From Takakia lepidozioides (Eukaryota > Streptophyta > Takakiopsida > Takakiales > Takakiaceae): a stretch of 60,000 bases of DNA. The notes under the pieces were generated by a model. It did not search any database and was not told where the DNA came from. It saw only the letters and a list, made by a program, of their open reading frames with translations. The number at the start of each line of letters is the position of its first letter. The first letter of the stretch is position 1. Below are positions 22,080-32,069 of the stretch, one piece after another. Position numbers and translations under genes: made by a program. Location: positions 43,197,053 to 43,257,052 of the forward strand of contig CM060732.1 of assembly GCA_030704615.1 (NCBI GenBank). Reading direction: 5' to 3'.

Positions 22080-25000
22080 ATGGCTTCCTCTGAAGCGGAG
22101 TTCTTCTCAGACGACAAACCAGTGCCGTTCTCCCAGGAAGTCCTTGACAATGGATTTGCAATTGTTCTGGAACATGTCTTGGCTACCCGTTTTCAGCTGC
22201 AGAATGGCTCCATCTTTTTGGAGAAAGAGGTTTACGATCTGAAAGGGAAGTTGGTGAAATATTCTTTCCAAAACCGTGATGAGACGGCTCATATCAGCCA
22301 GTGGAGAGTGCGTCCTGGTCGATACAGAGTACTTGGAGAGCCTCGGCGAAAGTCCCTTGGGTCATATGTGACGCCCGGGACTGCTGCTTCGGTCGTTGAA
22401 GACAAGAGGGAGGTGGTGGTGAAAAAAGAACAGACTTCCTCCACTCCAATCGTTGAGCTTTCGGATTCTTCCGATGATGACATAAGTGAAATTCCAAATC
22501 CAGTCCTTCCTACTGTGGTTGCAGAAGCTGATGAAGAAGAGATTTGTAGTGTCATTCCAAAATTGCGGGCGATGGGAGGAATGGCTGGATTCAAAAGTGA
22601 GTTGCGGGGAATTGATTGGGAATCTTTGAAGCAGGTGCCTGTGAAGTTCTTGCCGGAGACTTTTGATGGCGATATCCTATTCGAGCTGCCTCCTCCTCCG
22701 CGAGTTGGAGGTGTAACAATCATGATGCATGGAATGGACAAGAAACACGACGGGCACCCGTGGTGCAGAACAAAAACATCCAATATTCAGAATGATGACA
22801 AGCTTGTTTTCAGGAGGACAGTTTGCAATGGACACCTTAGGTGTGATAATTTGAATTGCAGACACTTTCTTCAGTCTGGAGTTCATAATCAAAGCGAATG
22901 GGAGGGTCTGGCGGAGAATCCATTTCAGCCTGGGACTGCCCCTCCACCGGCAAACACTTTCGTCTGCAAATTCTGCAAACTTGTGCCATCCTGCTTGGCG
23001 CTCTGCGGAGCAAGAATGTACTATGTTGTCCACCGTTTGAATACAATGACGAGAGCTTGTGTGCATTTTGGATTCCATAACCATCCTGTCTCGAAGGGGG
23101 ATTACAGGGAGAGTGTTGAGACAGTATCGAGGTTGATCAAACAGGAGTTCGGGAGAAACCCATCCGCAACAACATCTGCAATTGCTCTTGGCGCAAGCAA
23201 GTCCTTCTTGGAAAGCCATATTTTGAGTGAAGGAGATTATGTGGGGACTAAACTTGACGGTGCAGCATTGGACCTGGTCATGGATCATTTCTCCACTTTA
23301 AGTTCACCTAACATTCGGCATCAGATCAATGCATTGAGAATGGGCTCTGGGATCAGAGGCTACATAGACAATATTTTGGAATTGAAACGAGTGAGCAAGT
23401 ACGATTACATCCAGGACAATGTATTCCCAGGTCAAGGTGCCATCAAAGTTTTTTTTTCAAAATGTCGACTGTTGGGGAGGGCAGTGGGGTTAGCCTCGTG
23501 AAGCGGATGCAAAGACTGGGGACTTGCAGAACTGTTTTCTTATGTTTGATCATGTGAAACGAGTGAAGGATTGGACGACAATGGCTTGTCATGTCTACGA
23601 TCCAGTGTACCAACGAGTTATGACAATTGCAGTTTGTGACATGCAATCCGAGGATACGGAATCCCAGAAGCTCATGTGGAATTCCCTGATACGTGTCATG
23701 GGCTGCCATCTCCAAATTTCGCAGGTTTCATGGCGGATAGTGCTCAAGCAAATTTCAATGCTATTCGTATTGTCTTCGGATCGGGCGACCCAAAAGTGCC
23801 TATGCCAGGAAGAGAGCGTACATGTCTATTCCATTGGACACAATCTCTGGAAAAACATACAAAGTCGGACATCAAACCAGAGATGCAGACTCAGCACCGT
23901 AAATTGTGCAAAGAGTACAAAGATGCTAGAACAATGAAGGAGGCGGACACTTTGTTCCAGACAATTCGTGCCTGGTGGTTCTCTTCTGGAGCTGCATCAC
24001 TTGAGAGTATGAGAGCATTGGAAGATTGGCTGGCGTTTTGGCACTTCGGTATAGACAGTGGGGAGCAGCCATGACAATGGTACGAGGCTTCTATTTCATG
24101 CTTTATTCATACATTTGCTTTCCATATTTTTGACTCATTGCTTTCTTTATGTTGTTTCCTGTGCACTATTCTGAAGTGTGGTTATCCTCTTTGCAGAACA
24201 TGTCCATTGAGGAAATGGCAGACATGCCATCTTGCAATTTGGCAGAAACTGTGCACAATGCATGGTTGCAGCAGTCTGGGAAACGAGGTCGGGATTTGTA
24301 TGTGGCAACAACAGATGATTTGATACGTGCCTTGCAACAACAAACCCGATACCGTGATTTCTTACGAGGTGGGGTTGGTGGCAAGGGTCCGGACAAATCG
24401 GAGTTGATGTTGCGTGCTGCAAACAGATCTGGGGATCCAATCAAGATAGCACGGGCGGTGAGCATGTATGCCCAGGGAACGCCACTTGTTTCTAGAGTTC
24501 CACATCTTGAAGGGGAGGAGAGATTCGGCTCCTGTAAGAGGAAATTGAACACTCCACCTGGTTCGGATTCAGATTCCCACAGGGCAGACCGTGATAACTT
24601 CTCGAAGCCTCGTGTTCCCCTGCATGACAGCTCCGTGTCCGGAACCTCCATTGTGGAGGAACCTCCAACACGACGGCAAGCTCCAGCATCAAACCGTGCC
24701 ACTGAAATGGTGCAGGAGAGAAACAACCCCCTTGATGTGCTTGAGTCCGCATGCCCGACCACGTTTGGCACATAGAACGCACAAGTGTCGGGTCTCGTGT
24801 GAAATGTACAGCGATCAGGGCAACTAATTTCGAGAAGTGCACTTCATCTATATCCAGAGGTGGTGCCCGAACTCCTGCTCCGACTTTCACGGGCTTGATG
24901 CGTCCATACGGTCAACCAGAAGCCAAGAACCACAAGTTCTGGTTCTGCGCAGATGATTGTGCCAGATGTGTGCATGGAACTGTGCGTCCTTCCGTAGTGA

Positions 25001-25580
25001 TGAAGCCATCTCCTCCAACCGTTTGGCCCGTGAAGGTGGGAACACATCTCAGCTTTCAGGAGATTGAAATGCTGGAGGAGGCAGGTTTTTCCCTTGCGAG
25101 ACAACCCCAACTCCATGCATGTGCTACTACTCCTGCGTCCTCCCGGGTCCCCCGGCAAATCCTGACTTGTGGCCAACCAAACGAGATGGAAAGCTCGTTC
25201 GGCGTTTCCCTCCAACCGCTGAACACTTTGGCAAAGTGGAGTCCGCAAGAATGCTCCAAGCTCGTGTCGGAAGCACCACGGAAGTACCCGATCCAGGATA
25301 TGGTCGGGTATTCACAATCATCACTTCCACATCTGCTGTTCATGACAGGACCTACGACATCACGGTTTCCAATTTCCCCAATTGCACATGTCCTGATTTT
25401 GTGAATATGCTATCAACCAGTTTGGGCAAGAGAGGTAAATTCATACCCTGCAAACATTTGTATTTCATATTTTTGAGGAGGATGGTTTGCGATCCCAAAC
25501 GTGACAACTTCATTCACCAGGCCACTATGAGTTTCAACGAGGTCGATACTCTTTTGCAGCGGGATACAACACATGGGTAG
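22080..25580 (+). pseudogene. MULE-class transposase with SWIM finger, frameshifted (copy 1)
   Basis: It starts MASSEAEFFSDDKPVPF. Residues 1-200 are variable and acidic. About 215-350 is Cys/His-rich and probably zinc-binding (HPWCRTKTSN, CNGHLRCDNLNC, CKFCKLVPSC, ACVHFGFHNHPV). The DDE-like core shows FLMFDHVKRVKDW, AVCDMQSEDTESQ, AGFMADSAQANFNAI and CLFHWTQSLEKH, the CxxH pattern of MULE transposases. A 122-bp intron follows RQWGAAMTM (about 24076-24197). The end has a SWIM finger, CTCPDFVN..GKFIPCKHLYF (CxCx(n)CxH), and stops at 25578-25580. Frameshifts are seen near 23450 (in T8), 23505, 23700, 24750 and 25120, so it is not translatable as it stands. Identity as MULE rests on the core, the SWIM finger and the 9-bp target duplication of its element. 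Confidence 0.85.
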
Positions 25581-25999
25581 CATGAACTATGTAATGTGGT
25601 ATGTGGATGACCATGATTTGAAATGTGTAATTCACATCAATTCGTCGGCTGTGCAATGATATGGCCTCCAACTATACGGAGTGAGGTCTGAGTGACAACT
25701 TTTAGGTAGTGCACATTTGTCATTGCACCGTTCGAAGTCTACATGTCTTGCTGTCGCTATGCACTACAATCATCTTTTGAAGATGATCATAACTCTCATT
25801 GTTATTTGAGGAGGGAGGAAGTCTTCTCGTGGCAGCCTTTATGGCGCACACTTTGTGAGGATATTTTGTCGTCTTCGTAATTGTAAAAGTGAAACAAACA
25901 TTTGTAATTGCACAATGTTGGATGCTGCAATTGTAGGCCTCAACGCTCGTCTTGATTCTATTTAGGCAAGATTCCCTGCATTAATTCCACGGTCATAGG
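25581..25999. other. Transposase 3' flank, no gene seen
   Basis: AT-rich, non-coding, between the transposase stop and the right subterminal cluster. No ORF or motif that I recognise. Confidence 0.5.
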
Positions 26000-26230
26000 A
26001 CCATCCACGGTTATAGGCGGCGCATGTTAATGCTGACGTGGCAGTTGACGGACAGTGCCACGTCATCATTTACCGCCACATCAGCATGCTGACATGACGC
26101 TCACGCCACGTCAGCATGTGTGCAGGCTCACGCCACGTCAGCTGGCGTGAGCGTACGCTCACGCCACGTCACTCCTGCGTGAGCGTACGCTCGCGCGCTC
26201 ACGTGCAACGCTCACGCCATTGCGTCGTTG
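26000..26230. repeat. Right terminal and subterminal repeats, copy 1
   Basis: About a dozen GTGAGC/GCTCAC hexamers, several as TGACGTGGCGTGAGC, including the palindrome GCGTGAGCGTACGCTCACGC twice. The tip, read inwards on the minus strand, is CAACGACGCAAT followed by GGCGTGAGC, matching the left end. Confidence 0.8.
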
Positions 26231-26239
26231 GTATCTGAT
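26231..26239. repeat. Target-site duplication, right, copy 1
   Basis: GTATCTGAT, partner of 14884-14892. Gypsy sequence resumes immediately to the right. Confidence 0.85.
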
Positions 26240-27800
26240 TGGCCACTGCCAATCTACCCATTCATCTGCACTTCCCTGCACCTCATACAATAAACTGCAT
26301 CAGGTAATTGGTCGTCTACTTCCTGTGGCGGGGCTCTCCTGTTTTAGCGTGACAAATGATCTGTCCCAAGATGCAAATGGCCAAGCTTGAAACCTTCGAA
26401 CTCAAACTCGTGCAAGATTATTAACCACCTTGCTATCCTTCCCTTATCAAAGGTTTTTTCACCAGATATATCAGAGCCTGGTGATCCACATAAAACATAA
26501 CTTTCTTCCCAATAGGTAATGCCTGAATTTCTTGACTACATAATCCATTGTCAGTGCTTCTCTTTCAGTTGTGCTATAGTTCCTTTTCACACTGTTCATC
26601 AACCTGCTAGCATAGTACACAGGTGAATCTATATTTCCTGTACATTTTGGGCTAACACCGCTCCCAACGCTTCTCCTGAGGCATCACAGTGAACATGAAA
26701 TACTACATGCCAGTAAGGGTTAATCAGCACAGGTGTAGTTGCTACTGACAATGTAAGTTCCTCAAAAGCCTGTTGACATTCAGCTGTCCATGCACACACT
26801 GCATCTTTCTTTAGAAGCTTGCTCAACGGTGCTGCTATCTGTGCATATCGTCTGACAAATCTTCCTGTAATAACTGGTTTGTCCAAGAATCTCCTTAGAC
26901 TCTTAACTTTACTGGTGGTGGAGAGGCTTTAATGGCCTCTGTTCTTTATGGGATCCACAGAAGTCCCCTCTTACACACAATGTGTCCCAGCATCCCTGAG
27001 TTTCACACAGAAAGTACACTTCTCTGGATTCAGGCCCAGACCTCTCCTGCATCTGGCCAACATAACTCCAATTTATGCAAGTGCTCATTCTTAGAGTTGT
27101 ACACACTGAAATCATCCAAGAACACTTGCATGAAATCATCCAAATACTCATGAAAAGATTCGTTTATCACTCTGTTAAAGTTGCTGGTGCTTACAAAGTC
27201 CAAAGGCATGACTTTGTATGCAAAACACCCAGTCTGTGATGACAGCTGTCTTTTCCCTAGCTTCTTCTGCCACTTGCACTTGATTAACCCACTGAAGCCA
27301 TCCATGAATGAGTACATCTCATGGCCTGCCACAGTGTCCAATACCGCTTCTGTGAATGGCAAAGGGAAAGGATATTTTTCGTACAAGCATTCACTTCTTA
27401 TAGTTCACACAAACTCTCAGTTTACCATTCTTCTTGGGAACTATCACAATGGGTGACACCAAGTTGTATACTCTATCGGGTATATAAACTTCCCTCAACC
27501 AACTTCTTGATCTCTTCTCCAACCTTCTGTGCATAGTTGGGATTCATTCTGTACCTTGCCTGTTTGATTGGTACTGACCCTGGTTCCAGTTCAATCTTAT
27601 GCTGACAGATCTCAGGTGGTATCCCTTTTGATCCTCGTAGCTCCAAGCAAATATCTCTGTATTTGATGAACAACTCTTAGCTTCCTCAAGAATTCTGGCT
27701 CCAAATCAGCCCCTACCTTCACCATCCTCAATTCCTCTTCAGTTCCCACATTTACTTCTCTCACCTGCTCATCAGTTGTGATTGTCCACCAGTCACACAA
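26240..27800 (-). pseudogene. Ty3/gypsy reverse transcriptase and RNase H, decayed
   Basis: In minus-strand order: PIKQARYRMNPNYAQKVGEEI, YPFPLPFTEAVLDTVAGHEMYSFMDGFSG (palm), FHEYLDDF..FLDDFSVYN (the YxDD box reads FLDD), then RRYAQIAAPLSKLLKKDAV and CDASGEALGAVL (start of RNase H) and PVYYASRLMNSVKRNYSTTEREAL..KFRHYLLG. Several frameshifts and stops. The coding spacer ends at the target duplication of the large element and resumes at 14892. Confidence 0.85.
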
Positions 27801-28046
27801 ACTTCATCCACTTCATCCTGTAACTCACAATGGCGGTTCCTCTAGGATTCCATTTCTCCTTCTCTTTCTTCATAGAAATGTGGTGGGTAACTGCTTGTTT
27901 CACCTCAATTGGTGTTGCTGTCACTACACCACAACAGATACCTTTTAAACAACTTAGGCCTTCCAGCTGCATCTCTAACACCTGCCCCACTCTGGGTGTG
28001 CAGCGAACAGGGGGCTTCTTGCTCCTCATCAAGTCCTCCCCTCCAG

Positions 28047-28493
28047 TCATACTCCCTGACCCCTCGGTCTTCTCGTAGCAGGTAATCTACTAGATTTCTT
28101 AGTGGTAATTTGTATCTTGTGCATCCCATCATGCACTGTTAGTAACTGGGAATTCCCAGTCATTAATACCCTGGCATGCTTCAGCCACGGACGTCCCAAC
28201 AATAAGGAGTAAGCTTCCATGACTTCATCTATTTTCAACACAGTTACTGTGATCATAAAGATCATTTTTTGAATCTGTATCTTAACTCCTCTTATCAATC
28301 CCAATGGCTGTACACTTCTTTGATTTGCCATTGTTACTGTAAATGGGGCTGGTTTCATGTTACTTAGACCAAGCTTCTGCCTTAATTGGTCTGTCATGAT
28401 ATTCACTCCAGAGCCTCCATCTATCAGTACATCAGTTAGTTCTGTGCTTCCAATTCTCAGTTGGATTACTGGCATAGAATCATCAAAGTCCAA
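28047..28493 (-). pseudogene. Ty3/gypsy aspartic protease
   Basis: A retropepsin-like domain with LTDVLIDGGSGVNIM (the active-site triad reads DGG, as in several plant gypsy lineages), followed by hydrophobic strands and LLLGRPWLKHA. It overlaps the upstream gag-pol linker ORF by 11 bases in another frame. Confidence 0.85.
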
Positions 28494-28968
28494 TGACTGT
28501 TTCTCGCCCTTCCGGCTTCACATTATAACTGGTCACCTTGCTGTTCAGGTCTGTGCTCCATGTCACATTGGCAATTTGATTGATTGCTTGATACAGCCTG
28601 TGTCTACAATAAGGTGCCACAGCCAATAGCTGTCCAATGGTAATCTCCGCTTTGGACTGGCATATTACTTTAGCCAAAGTCCCTTCATTACTCTGCATGT
28701 CTACAGCTTCTTTCTTCCCTTCATCCTCACTCGCTTCCTCTTCTCTTTCAGAATCAGAGGAATCTGTCATAGGAATATCAGTACTCTTCTGCATTTCCCT
28801 TATGGTATCTGCCACTTCCTTGTGCAGTTCCTTCTCATCTCTCCAAGCCTCATCATCTTCAGGCACATCACTGCCATCCTCATTATCATCACCTTCCTCA
28901 TCTACTGGAGGTATTATTTTGGCTTTGCTTCTGATACTATCATTGTACTTACTTATGGTACAACACAT
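28483..28968 (-). pseudogene. Ty3/gypsy acidic linker between gag and protease
   Basis: A 161-codon acidic ORF (VDEEGDDNEDGSDVPEDDE; SDSEREEEASEDEG) leading into KAEITIGQLLAVAPYCRHRLY, the segment that usually precedes the gypsy protease. It is separated from gag by a stop. Confidence 0.7.
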
Positions 28969-29040
28969 GGCCTAACCATGTGAGCTGCCACCACTGGCCC
29001 CTCATTCACAGGAGCTCTCATCTCATTCTGGTGTCTGATC

Positions 29041-30573
29041 TAGAATGGACAGGCTGCCTTGCGATGACCTAACTGATTACAATAGTAACACAGTTCTTCC
29101 CCATTAGATCCTTCCCCTTGGTCTGTTCTGGGATTGTTTCTGTAATCCTGATTCCCTGGCTGGTAATTCCCCCTTGGATTACCCTGATAGTTGCCTCTGG
29201 ATTTCCTTGGTAATTCCCTCTTGGATTACCTCTCCCTTCCATGCCATTGTTATAACCACCAAGCCTACCATAGTGGTCCCGATCACTGTTTCTTCTTGGC
29301 TGGGGCTGCACTTGATGCACCCTTACTTGCCTAGGTTCTCTTGCAGTTGTCCTTCTGTTGTAGTAACAATTCTCAGTAGAATGGTTATCCATTTTACAGA
29401 TAGTACAGTGTTTCTCCTTCATGTGGCATTCAGTGGTGGTATGGCCTTCATTCTGGCATTTTGCACACCAAACACCCTTCCTCCAATGTGTTGCAGCCTC
29501 TGTGGCATACTTCTTCGAGATTTCTTCTAATCTTTTCTCATAGTTATCCCTCTTCAACTTTTCCTTCCTCTTACTCTTCCTCTTAAGCTCTTGCTCTTCT
29601 TCCTCATCTGACTCATCCTCAGAGTCCTCATCATCCCTTTTCTCTCTCCTGAGCATTCCTAATTGTTCAATTTTGTTCGCTGTTTCAAATGCCTCCTCCA
29701 CTGTATTATGGGGTAACATATCCACTTTCTTTTGCAACTTTGGTCTTAGTCCACTCACAAACCAAGTCTTCTGTAAACCTGGTGCTGGTACAGCAGCCAG
29801 CTTTTTCATCATCAATTCCATCTTTTCCATATACTCCTCAACAGTTTCATACTTGTTTTGCTTTAACTGTTGTAAACTTCCATACACTTCATCCTCAGTT
29901 TTACTTGTCCTAAACCTATTTCGGAATGCTGTATTCAAGCCATTCCAGGTTAGGAAATGATTATCAGGGAATCTTGCATACCACTTGCTTTCTTGATAAG
30001 TGAACAAGGAAACAGTCTCATCTTTGCATCATCGCCATTCTCATTCTTCACAATACACATGTGCTCAAATTGGCTAATGTGTACATCAGGATCCCCTTTT
30101 CCTGAATATATTGGAAAAGGTGGTTTTGCCCGTGTTGGTTGTAACGCCATCTGTGGCCCTACCTCCTGCTCACTGACAGGTGCTGGCCCCCTTGCTGGTA
30201 CTGGTCGTTGAGAACCTGTTGTAGTTGTGGTGGAACTTTCACCAAGTGGTGGCCCTTGAGCACTCCCTGCTACTGGCCCCACGATATTCACAGTATTCCC
30301 AGCTCCAGTTGCACTACTTCCCACACTCCCTGTCCCCCCAGAGCTAGATCCAGGCTGCCCGCCTGATCCCCTTGAGCCGACACCTTCGTTGGCCTGTGAT
30401 CCAAGTGCTCCACTTGATCCAGGTCCAACGGGTTGGGATGTCCTGGTTGTAGTCTCAACCTCAGCTGTTGGATCTACTTCTTCATACTCTTCCTCTTCCA
30501 ATTTCTTCTCTCTATTTTCATCCTCCAAGTTCTGCCCTTGGGTTTCTTCTTCACTCATGTAACTCAACTGCAA
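29041..30573 (-). pseudogene. Ty3/gypsy gag with three zinc knuckles
   Basis: The N-terminal part (30573-29950) is acidic, then Gly/Ser/Thr-rich, ending PPFPIYSGKGDPDVHISQFE, a typical gag entry. The next frame (30007-29069) carries the capsid-like part (WNGLNTAFRNRFRTSKTEDE, YMEKMELMMKKLAAVP) and two CCHC knuckles (CAKCQNEGHTTTEC, CTICKMDNHSTENC). A third (CYYCNQLGHRKAAC) lies at about 29041-29100. Frameshifts separate the parts. Confidence 0.85.
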
Positions 30574-30620
30574 TGGTGTTGGAGAGTCTGAACTCTATCC
30601 GTTGGCTCTGCCACATCCTC

Positions 30621-31642
30621 TCATCTTTCTTCATCTTCCGTCTCAGAAACTGGAGTTCCTGCTTTTGGTGTTCCATGCCAACTCTTATCAAAGATTTCTG
30701 TCAAATCTTTTATCCAGGGATGTACCTCAGATCTTTCACCTGGTTGATCTTCTTCCAGTACCAATTCCCTTAATATTTCTTGCAAAGAAAAAGAAGGAGT
30801 GGCATCCAACTCTAGTTCTTCTGGTATGGGTGATGTACTTTCTGATCTTAATGGTGTGAGAGGTCCAGATGATTCCCCTATGTCTATTCCTCTCTCCCAA
30901 AAATATAGATAATTAGGTTTTAGATAACTTTCTCTTTTTGCTGAATATCTCTGGAGTCTAGCTTCTCTTTCATCACTCATGTCCCATGTCTTTCATTTCT
31001 TTAATGTGGCAATAACCAAAACTCTCTTCTGTAGTATCTCTCGTATATGCCTGGGTTTCTTTCAAGCTTCAATGCACCCTTGGCTATACTAGAAGTCTCC
31101 GTTACCATATAACCATATGGCAAACAAGTCTGGAAAGCTGTTCTTGGTGTGAGTTTGATCCACAAAATATCCTTTGGAATCCAATTCTTTATCAGTACAA
31201 GCTCCTCATGCATATGAGTATAAACATTCACCTTCCTTTCCTCCCAACCTTCAAACTCTACTCGCTTAATGGATAACAATGCTATCACATAAACCAGTGT
31301 TGATAACCAACGTGCTCTTCCTCTACAGGCCACCTGATAAATCTTTATCACTCCTTTCTCCAGACCCCACTCAGGGTCAGCATCATGCACTCTCTTAAGA
31401 ATGTTTTCTTTACAACCGTCTGGCAATTCCAAGAACCTCTGAAAGAATTGTTTGGACAATCTTTCCTTCTCAGTTTCACAGGGAATTTGATTCACATCAA
31501 ATTCTTTAATTCTCCAACCACCATGATCCCACCAGATGTCTGTCACATCTGGTTGTTCATGACCCAGGTCTCCAGTATGGTCGCCAAATGTCATGCGGCT
31601 TTTACTCACCCATCCCTTTGCTATCCGAGGTTGAAACTCCAA
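30621..31642 (-). pseudogene. Ty3/gypsy 5' ORFs upstream of gag
   Basis: Two ORFs (31642-31001 and 30980-30621) between the 5' LTR and gag. The first begins inside the LTR end and has DIWWDHGGWRIKEFDV and ARWLSTLVYVIALLSIKRVEF; the second has LNYLYFWERGIDIGES-like and acidic stretches. A matching LTR-end sequence (GGATGGGTGAGTAAAAGCCGC) lies in the solo LTR at about 42464-42479. The function is unknown; some plant gypsy lineages carry extra N-terminal gag sequence. Confidence 0.55.
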
Positions 31643-32060
31643 GATAGAAGAGTTGGATATCTCTAAGCACTCAGCCCGCTCAGTACAATCAGTCGTGACC
31701 TGCAGCTAGTGAATTATGGTTGTGCTCCCCATTTGTATTCCTTCTTGCCTTCATATTATCAATTTACCTTATCTGATACTGAAGCATCAGATTGCTTCAA
31801 TATCTACTTAGTTCCAGTTAATCATGCATTCATTTCACAGCTTCACTCATGTCTCTCTACACAATGTGCTTGTATCGAATAAGTATCAGATTATGATTTA
31901 TCAGGTACCAGGCCAATGTCAAGGTGACTCTAATCTGCTCTACAGTATCACTACAGCTCCGCATGTAATAAGCATCTACTGTTCATCTTTTCTCCTTCTC
32001 TGTGCCCTCGTTCTTGATCTCCGCCTGATCTCCTCTTCCCATGACCCAGAAGCGCTCCCT
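31585..32060 (-). repeat. Partial 5' LTR of the minus-strand gypsy element
   Basis: It aligns over most of its length with 42010-42485 of the solo LTR (for example CTGATAAATCATAATCTGAT and GTGTAGAGAGA blocks). It ends in TGACA followed by TTTGGCGACCATACTGG, a plausible primer-binding region. The U3 half with CACAGC repeats is missing, so this LTR is truncated at about 32060. Confidence 0.75.
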
Positions 32061-32069
32061 GTGAAGTGT

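Larger units (their letters stand above)
14893..26230. mobile_element. Composite MULE-class transposon carrying a ParB-methyltransferase gene (copy 1)
   Basis: An 11.3 kb insertion in the gypsy RNase H-integrase spacer. It is flanked by GTAGCTGAT (14884-14892) and GTATCTGAT (26231-26239), a 9-bp duplication with one mismatch, as expected for MULEs. The ends are inverted: both start CA, have about 10 further bases, then GGCGTGAGC, then clustered GTGAGC/GCTCAC. Inside, a spliced ParB-methyltransferase gene runs leftwards (21225-15590) and a transposase runs rightwards (22080-25580) from a shared 0.85 kb intergenic region. A second copy with the same arrangement is at 38117-48977. The uninterrupted target sequence survives in the gypsy fragment at 8274-8282. 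Confidence 0.88.
26240..32060 (-). mobile_element. Ty3/gypsy retrotransposon, upstream piece
   Basis: Order on the minus strand: partial LTR, 5' ORFs, gag, linker, protease, reverse transcriptase, RNase H. It continues at 14892-14575 with the integrase N terminus after removal of the inserted element. It is decayed by many frameshifts. Confidence 0.88.

Noticed and set aside
28047-30573. Plus-strand ORFs such as 28637-28975 and 29174-29530
   Set aside because: They lie opposite gag-protease coding sequence that has clear zinc knuckles and a protease motif on the minus strand.
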